DNA from: Monocercomonoides exilis
Taxonomy: Eukaryota; Preaxostyla; Oxymonadida; Polymastigidae
Assembly: GCA_001643675.2 (NCBI GenBank)
Contig: LSRY02000023.1
Span: 485,001 to 530,000, forward strand
DNA length: 45,000 nt
Reading direction: 5' to 3'
Part shown: positions 1 to 10,564 of the stretch, in pieces
Position numbering within the stretch: position 1 is the stretch's first letter
Layout of the letters: every line of letters begins with the position of its first letter
Notes under the pieces: model-generated
Databases searched by the model: none
What the model was told of the DNA's origin: nothing
What the model saw: the letters and a program-made list of their open reading frames with translations, nothing else
Translations under genes and position numbers: made by a program

Positions 1-1830
1 AAACGCAGAAAAATAAAGAAAAGAAAAGAAGAATGGGAAAGCTGCTGCTTATTCCGTGCCTGTGAATGCTTCCAGAGTTGCAGCGGCGAACAGCAGAAGA
101 TAAAAAAATGAATTTCTGGAGGCTGAGCAAAGCCGCCTTTCCTGCTGAGCACTATCTGAAAGTTGCTGAATTCTTCTGATTGAGTCGCCGAATTAAGTTT
201 ATTGTTATCGCTCAAGTTGCCAAGCTGACTCATCCCATTCGTTTCTCCATCGCATTTAACTTTTGAAATAAAATTATCAAAAGAAGAAGCTATTCCTTTT
301 TCATCCTTCATCTTCTCCTTTTTCTCATCTTCTTCTTTGCTTTCATCTGATAACATTTCTTTAGAATCATCTTCCATCAATTGTTGATGTATTCTCCTTA
401 TCGAAGAAACAGCTCTTCCAAAAATGTTTATGCTGTGATAGAATCGTTTGGAATGACTGCTGAATGAAGAGAGAAGATGCGCCCAGTCATTTTTGGTGAC
501 ATATGTGTGCGGAGAACAAGTTGTGGAGATTATTTGGCTGGATGAAGAAGAAGAAGAAGGAGGAGGAGGAGGAAGAAGAAGAGGAGGAGGAGGAAAAGAA
601 GGAAGAGGAAGAAGAAGGAAAAGACAAAATTTTTGTCAGGATCGTCGAAACTTGCGAGTGATGATGATGCTGACGTACATCTTTTGTTGTCAACATTATG
701 AATAAAAGGCGCTCTCTGCTCTTTCTTCGTTCTCATCCCTGGTGCTCCCTTTGGAGTTCGATAAGTCAGTCCTTTTTCTGTTTTTCCTTCATTTTCCTCC
801 TCTCTATCTCCTTCTTCTCCGTCTCTTCCTCTTCCTCTCCATACGGGCCATATCCAATCTGCGAAGCACATTCCACAAAGTTGCCTATTGTAAATTCACT
901 TGGCTGCGTTATCAGTAAATGTTGCACTTGATTCGTTCTGAAGATGCAGGTTGAGCCAAAATCCATTCGAACATCTCGTTCTGCTGGCGCCGCACATGTT
1001 AAGGACAATCTGAATCATCTGAAAAGTCGTTTGCTTCGTCGTTTTCTTCGTATTTTTCATCTTCGCTCGCTTCGTAGAAGGAGTCTGAAAAAGCAAATCG
1101 ATGGTGAGAATAAATTTGTGGAGAAGAAGAGGAAGATAATGATGGTGTATTCCGATGATTTCTTGTATCTATGTCCTGCGCTCGTGACGAATTCTGTTTG
1201 TGTTCCTTTTGCTTTGCCTTCTTTTCGGTATTTTGTTCTCATTCATCATTAAGCCTATTTTCCACAGTGTCTTTGATCACCTACTCTCTGAAGAAGTTCG
1301 ATTCGCTCCAGTCTAATTCTTCTTTTTGCAGCTTGCTTAATTCGTCCTTTTCATCTTTCAATCTCTTCTGTTTTGCATTTTCTTCGTATCTTCGCTTTTT
1401 GTGTTCTGAATCACTCATTACTCCTTCTTCCTCTTTATATTTATCTCATCTTCCTCTATCTTCCTCCTCTTCCTCTCCATTTCCATCTCCCTCTTTTCTT
1501 CTCTTTCTCTTTCTCGCTCTTCTCATCTGTTTCCCTGCCATTTCTCTTCACTGCTGCTTGTTCTGAAAGATGCCGTGCTTTCCCACTGCCACGATGCCTT
1601 CAAGGATGCCAACAACCACTCCGCTCATGAAACATTCGGAGGAAAAATGAGAAGTCGAATCGAAGCTCATCTCAGGCTCCGTCTTCATCACGCTCATCGC
1701 TTCTGACCGAGAGTCGGTGGTGGATTTGGAAGAAGAAGATGATGATGAGGATAAGGATGAGGAAGATAACGAAGAAGGAGAAGGCACGTGATGTGGTTTT
1801 GCCTCGTTTTTTGAAAAAGGAGAAGTGCAT
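1..1830 (-). pseudogene. Decayed Ser/Glu/Lys-rich gene running off left edge
   Basis: Read on the minus strand, coding-like text runs from about 1830 to base 1 but changes frame several times. One frame is fully open from about 641 to the window edge, with a Ser run followed by residues such as TKNDWAHLLSSF and an acidic stretch (MEDDSKEMLSDESKEEDEKK). Upstream, another frame (about 1480-912) gives LKDEKDELSKLQKEELDW, reads through a TAG as Gln, and is cut by TGA at 1239-1241 and 912-914. Further pieces lie in the other two frames (766-905 and 642-871). I recognise no family. The mix of good coding text, TGA breaks and frame changes suggests a pseudogene, or a gene with base-calling errors. 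The 3' end lies outside the window. The right flank of the adjacent element holds similarly broken coding text on the opposite strand, and the DNA next to the element arms is related between the two flanks. Confidence 0.4.
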
Positions 1831-2065
1831 TTTTGATGTTATTGAAGATCGAGAATTTTGAAGATGAATGCATATTATTATCAACTAAGAAAATCAACAA
1901 AATTCTCTTCTTCAGGATTTTGTCTTCTTCAGCCGAAAAGAAACCTCAGAATCCTTTTCACTTTCAGCTCAATCATCCCCCCTCTCCAACAAAAAATACA
2001 AAGCACGCAACAATCTCTTTTTCATTCCATTTCTTTCGATTTTTCACTTCCCCTTTTTTCACAAA

Positions 2066-3260
2066 AAATCATCTTTCCTCAAAAATAATTCTTTGCCAAA
2101 GCCCAATGCTGGGAATCTTCGAAATATCTTGAATTTCATCTGTCTGTCTTTATTTTTTCCCCCAAACTTTTCTTTTTATTCTTCAAAATCATCTTATCCT
2201 TCGCTCTTTCAGCATTCTTAAAACAAAATAATAATCACTTCAAAAAAACAACAACAACAAACCTTCCAAACTTTTTTATTGGCAATATCTATATTTTATT
2301 CAGTTGGTATCTGTTTTCCTCCAATTAAATTTTTTTATTCCTTCCTTTTTCAAGTGTTTCATCATCTGATTTGCCAACCATCCTTTCCAGAAGTCATTTT
2401 AGCTTCAAATGCATTGATTTCCCTTCCTTCTGAAAAATGTGAAATTTATGCATTCTGCTCAATTCCACCCTCATCATTGAAAAATATCCTGTTTTTTCCG
2501 TCTGAAAATATAACTCCAATTCCCTTCCCAATCCCTTCACCCTGTGCACTTTTCGTATGAATTCGCTCTCCCAACTCGATGGTCAGCCTGCACAATGAGA
2601 TATCCCGCTTTCATTCATTTTCATTCTTTTTGACCTGCTGCCCCTAAAACAGCACAAAAAACATCAACAGGCTAATATTCATATATGGAAAAATAAATAA
2701 ATATCGAACTTCCTTCTCTGCCTTTTTATTAGCAATTATTCTTTTCCTCATCAATCATACAAATATTTTCACTTAAAACAAAGAAAGAACACGTGTTGAT
2801 TTCCTAGAAGAAAGATTTGTTTTAAAGCATGTGTTTTCCTCATAAGTTAACAAAAAAACAAACCTCGATACAACGTCAATGTGGAGAAAAATTGTTGAAA
2901 GAATATTTTGAAATAAAGTTATGGAATTTTTTTCTAATTGAAAAGAGTGCAAAACACACATTTTTTTAATCATTTTTAATGAATATTGTTGTTTTAATAA
3001 TTATGAAATGTATGAACGCAAATAGAAAATACACATTTTCTCGTTCTTAAAAGAACAAAAAAGAAAAAAATTTTCACAGATTTTTGATCTGAAAATTTGA
3101 GATACATTTTTCGAAAAAGAGGTCACACCTTGGCACCCCTTTTTTTGATATATTTCACACACCTTCATAACAGCAAATCGATTCGTGCAAAAAAAATGCC
3201 ACCCAAGGTGTGACCCTCGTGGGATACCTTAAAAAATTTTTTTCCAATTGATCTTATCCA
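2066..3260. repeat. Left inverted-repeat arm
   Basis: This arm is the reverse complement of 9141-10335. Short ORFs inside it (93-residue frame 2279-2560, 66-residue frame 2773-2973) recur unchanged in the other arm, so identity is at or close to 100 percent. The inner edge is sharp at 3260. The outer edge grades into a diverged but still alignable copy down to about 1890. Confidence 0.85.
3121..3215. promoter_or_regulatory. 13-bp inverted motif pair in left arm
   Basis: GGTCACACCTTGG (3121-3133) and its exact reverse complement (3203-3215) lie 69 bp apart near the inner end of the arm. The right arm has the mirror pair at 9186-9198 and 9268-9280. Paired short inverted motifs inside long arms are typical of transposase binding sites, but that role is an inference. 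Confidence 0.4.
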
Positions 3261-4230
3261 AAATTTTTTGTGTTTGAAAATTATTATTTTAAATGTTTAT
3301 TATTTGGAGAATAACAAAGTATATTTGATATTTGTATTTGTAATTTACACACTTAATTTAGTGAGATTCATGAATTTTTTTTTTTATTTTTTATTTTTTT
3401 TTTTTTTGTGAAAAACATATTGAAATTAAGAATTATCTTTCATCGATATTATTTATAACTTGTTTTTTTTTAAAAAAATTACAATTATAAATTCATTTGT
3501 TTTATAATTTTGAACATTAATGTTGTGCATTATTGTTGATTAAAATTTTTTAGTTATCAAACCAGTTCACTTTGCACAATGTTGGATATGTTTCAAAATT
3601 AATGAATTGGTTCTTTGAAACAACAACAAACAAACAAAAAAACTGAAACACTTGAAAAACAAAAAAAAAAAAACAAATAAAAACAATTTCAAAAAACTTT
3701 TTGCAACATCAAACGATATACAAAATAAACAATATTAACATCTTGTTCATTCTAGCAAACACAAACTTATTCGTTTTCAATTTCATTCTCTCGAAATTCT
3801 CACTCATCATTATCAAATTACCAAATATTCTGAACAATGAAAGGAAAAAGAAAAGGTTGCACCAAAACAGCTGATTTATGGAATCAATGGCAATACCAAA
3901 CAAAAAAGATAGCAAATACTTCAAGTACAAAAACTAACTTGACTGTTTTTCTTTTGTTTTCCATCACATCGACACTTTCTGATATTTCTCTCACTTTGAC
4001 TCAAAAAGATCAAATCCAACAAAGAAAAAAGACAAACACAATGATAAAACAACATTCCACACTCTCAACAACTCTCCCTTCCAGAAACCTCACTCAAAGA
4101 TCAATGAATTCCCTCACAACTCTCTCAATTAATGAATCTCGATAAATACAAATATATGCGGGACAATAACCAATTTAATAATAGGGACATTATAGGGACA
4201 AAAACCACAAGAAAACAATCGGATTCTAAC
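3261..4230. other. AT-rich spacer inside element
   Basis: The stretch is very AT-rich with long A and T runs. A 102-codon ATG frame on the plus strand (3837-4145) sits directly after an in-frame TGA. With only one stop codon in use, chance frames of this size are expected in such DNA, so I do not call a gene. Confidence 0.6.
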
Positions 4231-4358
4231 TGTTGTGCACCTGGGAGGCTGTTCGTCGTATCCAGGTCCGGATAAAGCAGCCCGAAGGCTGCAATATCTA
4301 ATACGAACAGTCATGTCCAGCACCCTTCCGATAGAGTGCTAGCTAAGCATGCACAACA
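4231..4358 (-). ncRNA. Compact structured RNA candidate at transposase 3' end
   Basis: A GC-richer island folds into nested perfect stems: an outer 9-bp stem (4231-4239 with 4350-4358), an inner 8-bp stem (4249-4256 with 4303-4310), a hairpin TATCC/GGATA (4259-4263, 4270-4274), a 6-bp hairpin (4277-4282, 4287-4292) and a hairpin 4319-4323 with 4336-4340. On the minus strand the 6-bp hairpin has a UUCG tetraloop, and the last hairpin gains a G-U pair plus one more pair. Both point to RNA made from the minus strand, that is within the transposase transcript. The TGA at 4311-4313 lies between two stems. I compared it from memory with hammerhead, twister, pistol and HDV-like patterns and found no convincing match. 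Confidence 0.5.
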
Positions 4359-5734
4359 ACTAGTTTCTTAATAGGTGACACCATTAATACAATTTTGAGA
4401 TTCATTTAAAGATGAAGAGTCAAGAAGAAGATCAAATCTTCTTGAAAGAAGATCTTGAGAAGATTGAGAAAGAAGAGAAGAGTTAGATGATGTGATATCA
4501 GAGTGAAATGACTTCCTTGTTCGTTGCACTTTTTCTTTCATTGTCGAAGATTCGAGGGCAACCAGAGAGCGTTGAGGAAGATATCCAACAGCAGATGCGC
4601 AGACAAATGAGCCCTTGCGCTCAAAATACAAGTAGTCCTTCATGTGAGGGATTGACAGCGATGGCCATGAAATTTGCTGAGATGGTACGTACTCTTCAAA
4701 GTACCTCTCATGAACAGAGTCATTGACAGATGATGTTGATAGAGAAGAATTAGTTGAGGATGATTCAAAAATGTCTTGTTGTGATGTCGAAGAAGCAGAT
4801 GTCGATGTGTTCATGTTGTTTTCGAAGAAGTTGATTAAGTCGTAAAGTGTGGTGATGTGTTCAGTTGATAGGTTGTTGTTGATTGTGTTCACAAGTGCAC
4901 CAAATTCACTATCGCAAATATTTTTTCCATGATGCTCAGCGAAGAAGTTGAGTTGAGAATTTTTCTTTTTTAGGAGTTTCGATTGTTTGGAGAGGATGAA
5001 GTGAAGAAGGAAGCGATTTCGGTTGTGTGGACCAGAATCGCAGAAGAACTTATAAGTGTGAGTGTCTGAGAAGAAGTGTCTTTTGATCACAGATTCCAGA
5101 CACTCAATAACAAATCTGTGATCATTTGAGAGGCAGTCAGAGAAGAAGTTGAAAGTTCTTTTAATTTGTTGATTGTTTATTTTTTGAAGTGAGATGATTG
5201 TGAATTGAGAAACTTGTTGATAGTTGAAGAATTCTTGTTGAAGTTGGTTTTTTCTAATAGGCAGCTTCCATTTCTCTTTGAAGTCAAAAACGAAGACTGC
5301 CTCACCGTCTTTGAGATTGTTAACAGTTGATTGATAATGTTTCCGTTGCATTTCTGCTACAAGTCGATGCTGACGAAGAAGTTTGAGTGTATGAAACTCG
5401 GCGGAAGAAAGTCCATTTTTGTTTTGAGAAGATTTAAGTTTGTTTTCGAGATAGTTCAACTTCTCACACATGCCGCAGAGATCTGTGCGCCTTTTTGCTT
5501 TGGAGAAGTTGGTTGTGAGCTTGTAAAAGTGAGATAATGAAACTTTGATGTTTGTTTCATCTGTAAACTCTTTCCATAATTTCGTCTTGGGCTTAAAGAT
5601 TAATCTCTTTTCATTGGGAGAAAAGATGCTTGTTTTCTTTCTTCTTTCTTTAAGTTCTTCCAATCCATAGTTAGTTGTTATTGATGATGATAGTTGTGGA
5701 ATGGAAGTTGTTCGAGGAGGTGGTGTGATGAGTA

Positions 5735-5770
<36 letters not shown>

Positions 5771-7357
5771 GCGTTGCTGTTGTTGTTGTCGAAGTTAGTG
5801 CTGCTGTTGTTGTTGATATGTTATTTAAATTGTTCAAATTTGATGTTTCTGAAGAAGAAGAACCACCAAATAGAATTGATGAAAAAGTTGGTTTGGCTTT
5901 TTCTTTGATATAGAATGAAAGGGAAGAAGTGTATCCTTGAATGTGAAGATTATTCCATGATGAATTCCAACAATCACTCTCCAATTCAGTCACATCAGCA
6001 TCATTGCAAATGCACCATTTGATTCCATTTCCGCTCTTTCTTTTCACAACTGCTATATAATGCCCGTTTTGTTGATCCATTCGCTTATGGAGTATCTGCC
6101 CAATAAGATGATATATGATGATTTCCTTATTGCTCTCTTGAAGATGTTGAATGTTTTCTGCTGAATACCCTTTGCAGAACGAACGCTGGTTTGCACGATC
6201 AGTTTCAATCAGAAGAGTTCGTGAAGGAGCAGAGCTAGCAGAGTCAGTGCATTCGTGACAGAGGGCCAGCACCTCTGGAAATGCAGCCATTTCCTCCCAT
6301 CTCTCAGCACAGCATTTCTCTTTGCACTCGTTGCAACAAACGGTGTTCTTTCCAATTAAAACTTCAGTTGCAAAAAGAGATGATAGGCCGTTGTGAGGAG
6401 AAGAAGAATTGATTACGACACTGTTGCAAACTTCGTTGAAACGTGATGTAATTTTTTGGCAATTTTGGCATTTAAAATGAGTAATCAAAACAGGGTTGAA
6501 TGTGTCCTTGTTTATCAACTCATCTGTTTGAAGAAGTTGGCAAAGATTGTCGAATGCATGAGCCACATTTTGCTGTTGCCTTTTTCCAAAGTTGCAGAAT
6601 TCTTCCCATTTATTAATAAGCGATGGGACCCACGAACGCACTGCCATTCCATCTTTAGCCAATTGTTGACAAACACTAATAACACGCGAAGATGTGTTCT
6701 TCATAGCTGTTTGTTTTTTGAGAAAAGATGGCTTTTGTGATATGATTGAAGATAAGCATTGAAGAAGAGAGGCCAGATAGCAAGTATTTCCTAAATTTTG
6801 CAAGCCTTTAACTGTTTTTGATGAAGAACTGGAATCTTTGTTAATGTTAGAAAATATCGATGAAGAAGGAGATTGAATTGAAGGAAGAACATCCATTTTG
6901 TTGCTGTTTGAGATGATTTGTGGAGAATAATCATGAAGTGTTTCATCTCTATCATCTGCTTGTGTGTTATGAAGAGAAGAAGTGATACTGCCTTTTGAAA
7001 ATGATGACAGAAGATTTTGAAAAGCCTGAGGAGGAATAAGTGTAGGTGAAGTTGCATATTCAACTAATTGATCACTCACCCACACATCATTGTTGCTGAA
7101 GGAAGAAGTGTTTGTTGTTTCTTTTTGTTGTTTTTTGGAAGATGAGGAGGATGAGGAGGATGAGGAGGATGAGGAGGATGAGGAGGATGAGGAGGATGAG
7201 GAGGATGAGGAGGATGAGGAGGATGAGGAGGATGAGGAGGATGAGGAGGATGAGGAGGATGAGGAGGATGAGGAGGATGAGGAGGATGAGGAGGATGAGG
7301 AGGATGAAGATGAGGAAGATGAAAAAGAAGGTGAAGAAGAATATGAAGAAGAAGAAG

Positions 7358-7388
<31 letters not shown>

Positions 7389-8356
7389 TGATGATTTTTT
7401 TGTTTTGAAGAATTTGTGAATTGGAATGGGCGAAGGAGACGAGTGACGTTTTTGATGTGATTTATTTGTTTTTCTTTTTGTTGATCTCCTTTCTCTCATA
7501 ATTGGAGTGTTGATTGGAGCATCAATAGATTGAGAAGGTGAAGAATTTGAAGAAGGAGATTTTTTTTCTGAAACGACATTTGATTTTTTATTTTGTTGAG
7601 ATGATGATGAAGAAGAAGAAGATTGTTTTTTCTTTGAAGAGGAATTTTCTGTAATTATATCTTCTTCCCAAGCTGCTTCATCAATAAATCTTGCATAATC
7701 CGGTTCTGCTCGCTGCTTTTTCTTTGCTGACTGAAGCGAAGTTGAGGCTTCAGTGGAATGGGCTAACATCCAGTTGTTGCCCTTTTCCCAATCCTGTTCA
7801 TTTAAGCCTAAAATAAACAGAGAAAATTATTCAAAAAAAATTCAAATAAAAACAAACCACTTTTACAAGACGGTAGATGTGGTTTTTGAGGCTGGACAAT
7901 AAATCCTTGGTTCTTCTTTAAAGTTTGTTTTGCATAAATGTATTTGCCTTCTGTGACATCATATCCATAGTCTTGTAAATCGGATAATGATGTGTTTCGA
8001 GACAGCGCCTGTAGCATTGTTGTCTGAGTGTGCAATGGAGCGTTGTTGTACACAACAGACATGTCTTCGAGCAGCTTTATATGATATTCTGTTTGAAAAA
8101 AAATAAATAATAAACAAAAAAATAAGAAAATGACAAATATGACAGTTCATGAATTTTTCTATATAAAACTTGAAAAAATAAAAATCAAACCGTTTAATGT
8201 CTTCAGTAAATCGTTTATTACTGAAGATGATTGCCTATAGTTGTAAAACAGATAGACAAGCAATGCATCCACGTCATCTCCACCGATGCGTTCAATTTCT
8301 TTCCAAAGAATTTTCGATTGTGAATTAAGAGTTGATTGAGGTTTCGAAAAAGACAT
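4311..8356 (-). CDS. USP deubiquitinase-transposase fusion protein
   Basis: Three exons (8356-8191, 8088-7861, 7807-4311) join in phase 1 at both junctions and give about 1296 residues. The second donor could be 6 bp earlier. The TAA at 4368-4370 is read as Gln and the stop is TGA 4311-4313. After a Ser-rich region, a USP (peptidase C19) domain starts with GLQNLGNTCYLASLLQC; its catalytic Cys is codon 6780-6782, near residue 474. A CxxC zinc site follows (CQNCQKI), then the His box NGHYIAVVKRKSG (His 6060-6062, near residue 714) and an NDAD motif, so the triad looks intact. The C-terminal third (FSPNEKRLI onward) resembles an RNase H-fold transposase, with acidic candidates in FDFKE (5283-5285), CDSGPHN (5037-5039) and HGKNICDSEFG (4905-4913). 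This C-terminal part and the first exon recur in the gene at 38827-45000. It is the only convincing gene between the arms. The transposase call rests on context and motif layout, not a search. Confidence 0.75.
7141..7302. repeat. 9-bp tandem repeat encoding polyserine
   Basis: About 18 copies of GATGAGGAG (plus strand) lie inside the USP-transposase gene, followed by a GAA-type run to about 7386. On the coding strand they give a long Ser tract. The repeat is likely length-variable between alleles. Confidence 0.9.
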
Positions 8357-9140
8357 TTTTGCGAATAATTTAATTTATAATGGAATTTTTAATGTGAAAA
8401 AAAACCTTTTTATTCCTTTGTCATCCTCCATTTTCTAAAATTATTTATTCACTTTCTCCAATAATAATTTTGTCAAAAGACATTCAGTAATCCAAAAAGC
8501 TCACAAATAAAGTCACAAAATTAAAAGAAAATAACTTCAAAAAAGTTGATAATTCACAAAATATTATTATTATTCCTTCTTTTTTTCAATAAAAATTGTG
8601 TTGTTTGATTCCAAAATGAAAGATTATTTTTCAAGAAAAAAAATTAACGAGAGATGAACATTTTGAAAAACTTTTTGATTTTTTTCATTTTCATTCAAAG
8701 GAAAAAATTGAAGATATCTGTTTGGATGACTAATTAAAATATTTTTGATAACAGATATAAATATTTTTTTTTCACAAATACAACCTTGAAGAAATTATAT
8801 GTTTTTTCGATTTATTCGTTCAAAATCAAATGTGGAATTTTTTTATTTGCACAATAATGATGAAACATTTTTTGTTCAATTTTTCAACTTTTGGAAACCT
8901 ACTCAAGATAATTTCTTCTTTTCTTATTTTGTTGATTCAATAAAGTGAAATATAATAATTCATTTTCAAAACTTTCACGAATAAATGTCAAAATTTAAAA
9001 TTTCTTTCAACAAAAGTGGACGAACAACAAAATATCTCACAAACCAATGTCAGAATGTTAAAATTTTTGTGCAAACAATGAATTAAAAATAATCTTTTCA
9101 AAATATAATATTCACATAATTGAATAAAATAAAAAAATTA
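8357..9140. other. AT-rich 5' spacer inside element
   Basis: This stretch lies between the start of the fusion gene and the inner edge of the right arm. It must hold the promoter, but I see no recognisable motif and no convincing reading frame. Confidence 0.6.
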
Positions 9141-10335
9141 TGGATAAGATCAATTGGAAAAAAATTTTTTAAGGTATCCCACGAGGGTCACACCTTGGGT
9201 GGCATTTTTTTTGCACGAATCGATTTGCTGTTATGAAGGTGTGTGAAATATATCAAAAAAAGGGGTGCCAAGGTGTGACCTCTTTTTCGAAAAATGTATC
9301 TCAAATTTTCAGATCAAAAATCTGTGAAAATTTTTTTCTTTTTTGTTCTTTTAAGAACGAGAAAATGTGTATTTTCTATTTGCGTTCATACATTTCATAA
9401 TTATTAAAACAACAATATTCATTAAAAATGATTAAAAAAATGTGTGTTTTGCACTCTTTTCAATTAGAAAAAAATTCCATAACTTTATTTCAAAATATTC
9501 TTTCAACAATTTTTCTCCACATTGACGTTGTATCGAGGTTTGTTTTTTTGTTAACTTATGAGGAAAACACATGCTTTAAAACAAATCTTTCTTCTAGGAA
9601 ATCAACACGTGTTCTTTCTTTGTTTTAAGTGAAAATATTTGTATGATTGATGAGGAAAAGAATAATTGCTAATAAAAAGGCAGAGAAGGAAGTTCGATAT
9701 TTATTTATTTTTCCATATATGAATATTAGCCTGTTGATGTTTTTTGTGCTGTTTTAGGGGCAGCAGGTCAAAAAGAATGAAAATGAATGAAAGCGGGATA
9801 TCTCATTGTGCAGGCTGACCATCGAGTTGGGAGAGCGAATTCATACGAAAAGTGCACAGGGTGAAGGGATTGGGAAGGGAATTGGAGTTATATTTTCAGA
9901 CGGAAAAAACAGGATATTTTTCAATGATGAGGGTGGAATTGAGCAGAATGCATAAATTTCACATTTTTCAGAAGGAAGGGAAATCAATGCATTTGAAGCT
10001 AAAATGACTTCTGGAAAGGATGGTTGGCAAATCAGATGATGAAACACTTGAAAAAGGAAGGAATAAAAAAATTTAATTGGAGGAAAACAGATACCAACTG
10101 AATAAAATATAGATATTGCCAATAAAAAAGTTTGGAAGGTTTGTTGTTGTTGTTTTTTTGAAGTGATTATTATTTTGTTTTAAGAATGCTGAAAGAGCGA
10201 AGGATAAGATGATTTTGAAGAATAAAAAGAAAAGTTTGGGGGAAAAAATAAAGACAGACAGATGAAATTCAAGATATTTCGAAGATTCCCAGCATTGGGC
10301 TTTGGCAAAGAATTATTTTTGAGGAAAGATGATTT
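9141..10335. repeat. Right inverted-repeat arm
   Basis: This is the inverted copy of 2066-3260, with a sharp inner edge at 9141. Alignable but diverged similarity continues outward to about 10515, with many substitutions relative to the left flank. Confidence 0.85.
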
Positions 10336-10564
10336 GAGTGAAAGAAGGGGAAGTAAAAGAAGAAGAGATGGAATGAAAAAGAGATTGTTGCGTGCTTTGT
10401 ATTTTTTGTTGGAGAGAGAGAAAAAGATTGAGCTGAAAGTGAAAAGGATTCAGATGTTTCTCCCTGCAGAAGAAGACAATAACCTGAAGACGAGAATTTC
10501 AATGAATATCTCCGTTGATGTAAATTGACACTCATCTTCTTTAAATCCAACAATTAATCATTTC

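Larger units (their letters stand above)
2066..10335. mobile_element. 8.3 kb element with 1.2 kb inverted repeats
   Basis: Two inverted arms (2066-3260 and 9141-10335) are collinear with no indel: every matching pair I checked sums to position 12401. They bracket a single large gene (4311-8356, minus) coding for a USP domain joined to a transposase-like domain. Arms plus a transposase-type gene are the hallmark of a DNA transposon. The arms are much longer than in most DDE families. Outside the identical part, similarity continues at a visibly lower level to about 1890 and 10515, so the true outer ends and any target duplication are not fixed by the sequence. I cannot name the superfamily with confidence. 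Confidence 0.7.

Noticed and set aside
2279-2973. ORFs of 93 and 66 residues inside the left arm, repeated in the right arm
   Set aside because: They are present twice only because the arms are inverted copies; composition is AT-driven with no coding signature.
4231-4358. Hammerhead, twister, HDV-like or tRNA identity for the structured island
   Set aside because: The conserved core bases of these classes could not be placed on either strand, so only a generic structured RNA is reported.
7090-7419. Acidic Asp/Glu repeat protein on the plus strand
   Set aside because: Antisense of the polyserine tract of the USP-transposase gene.
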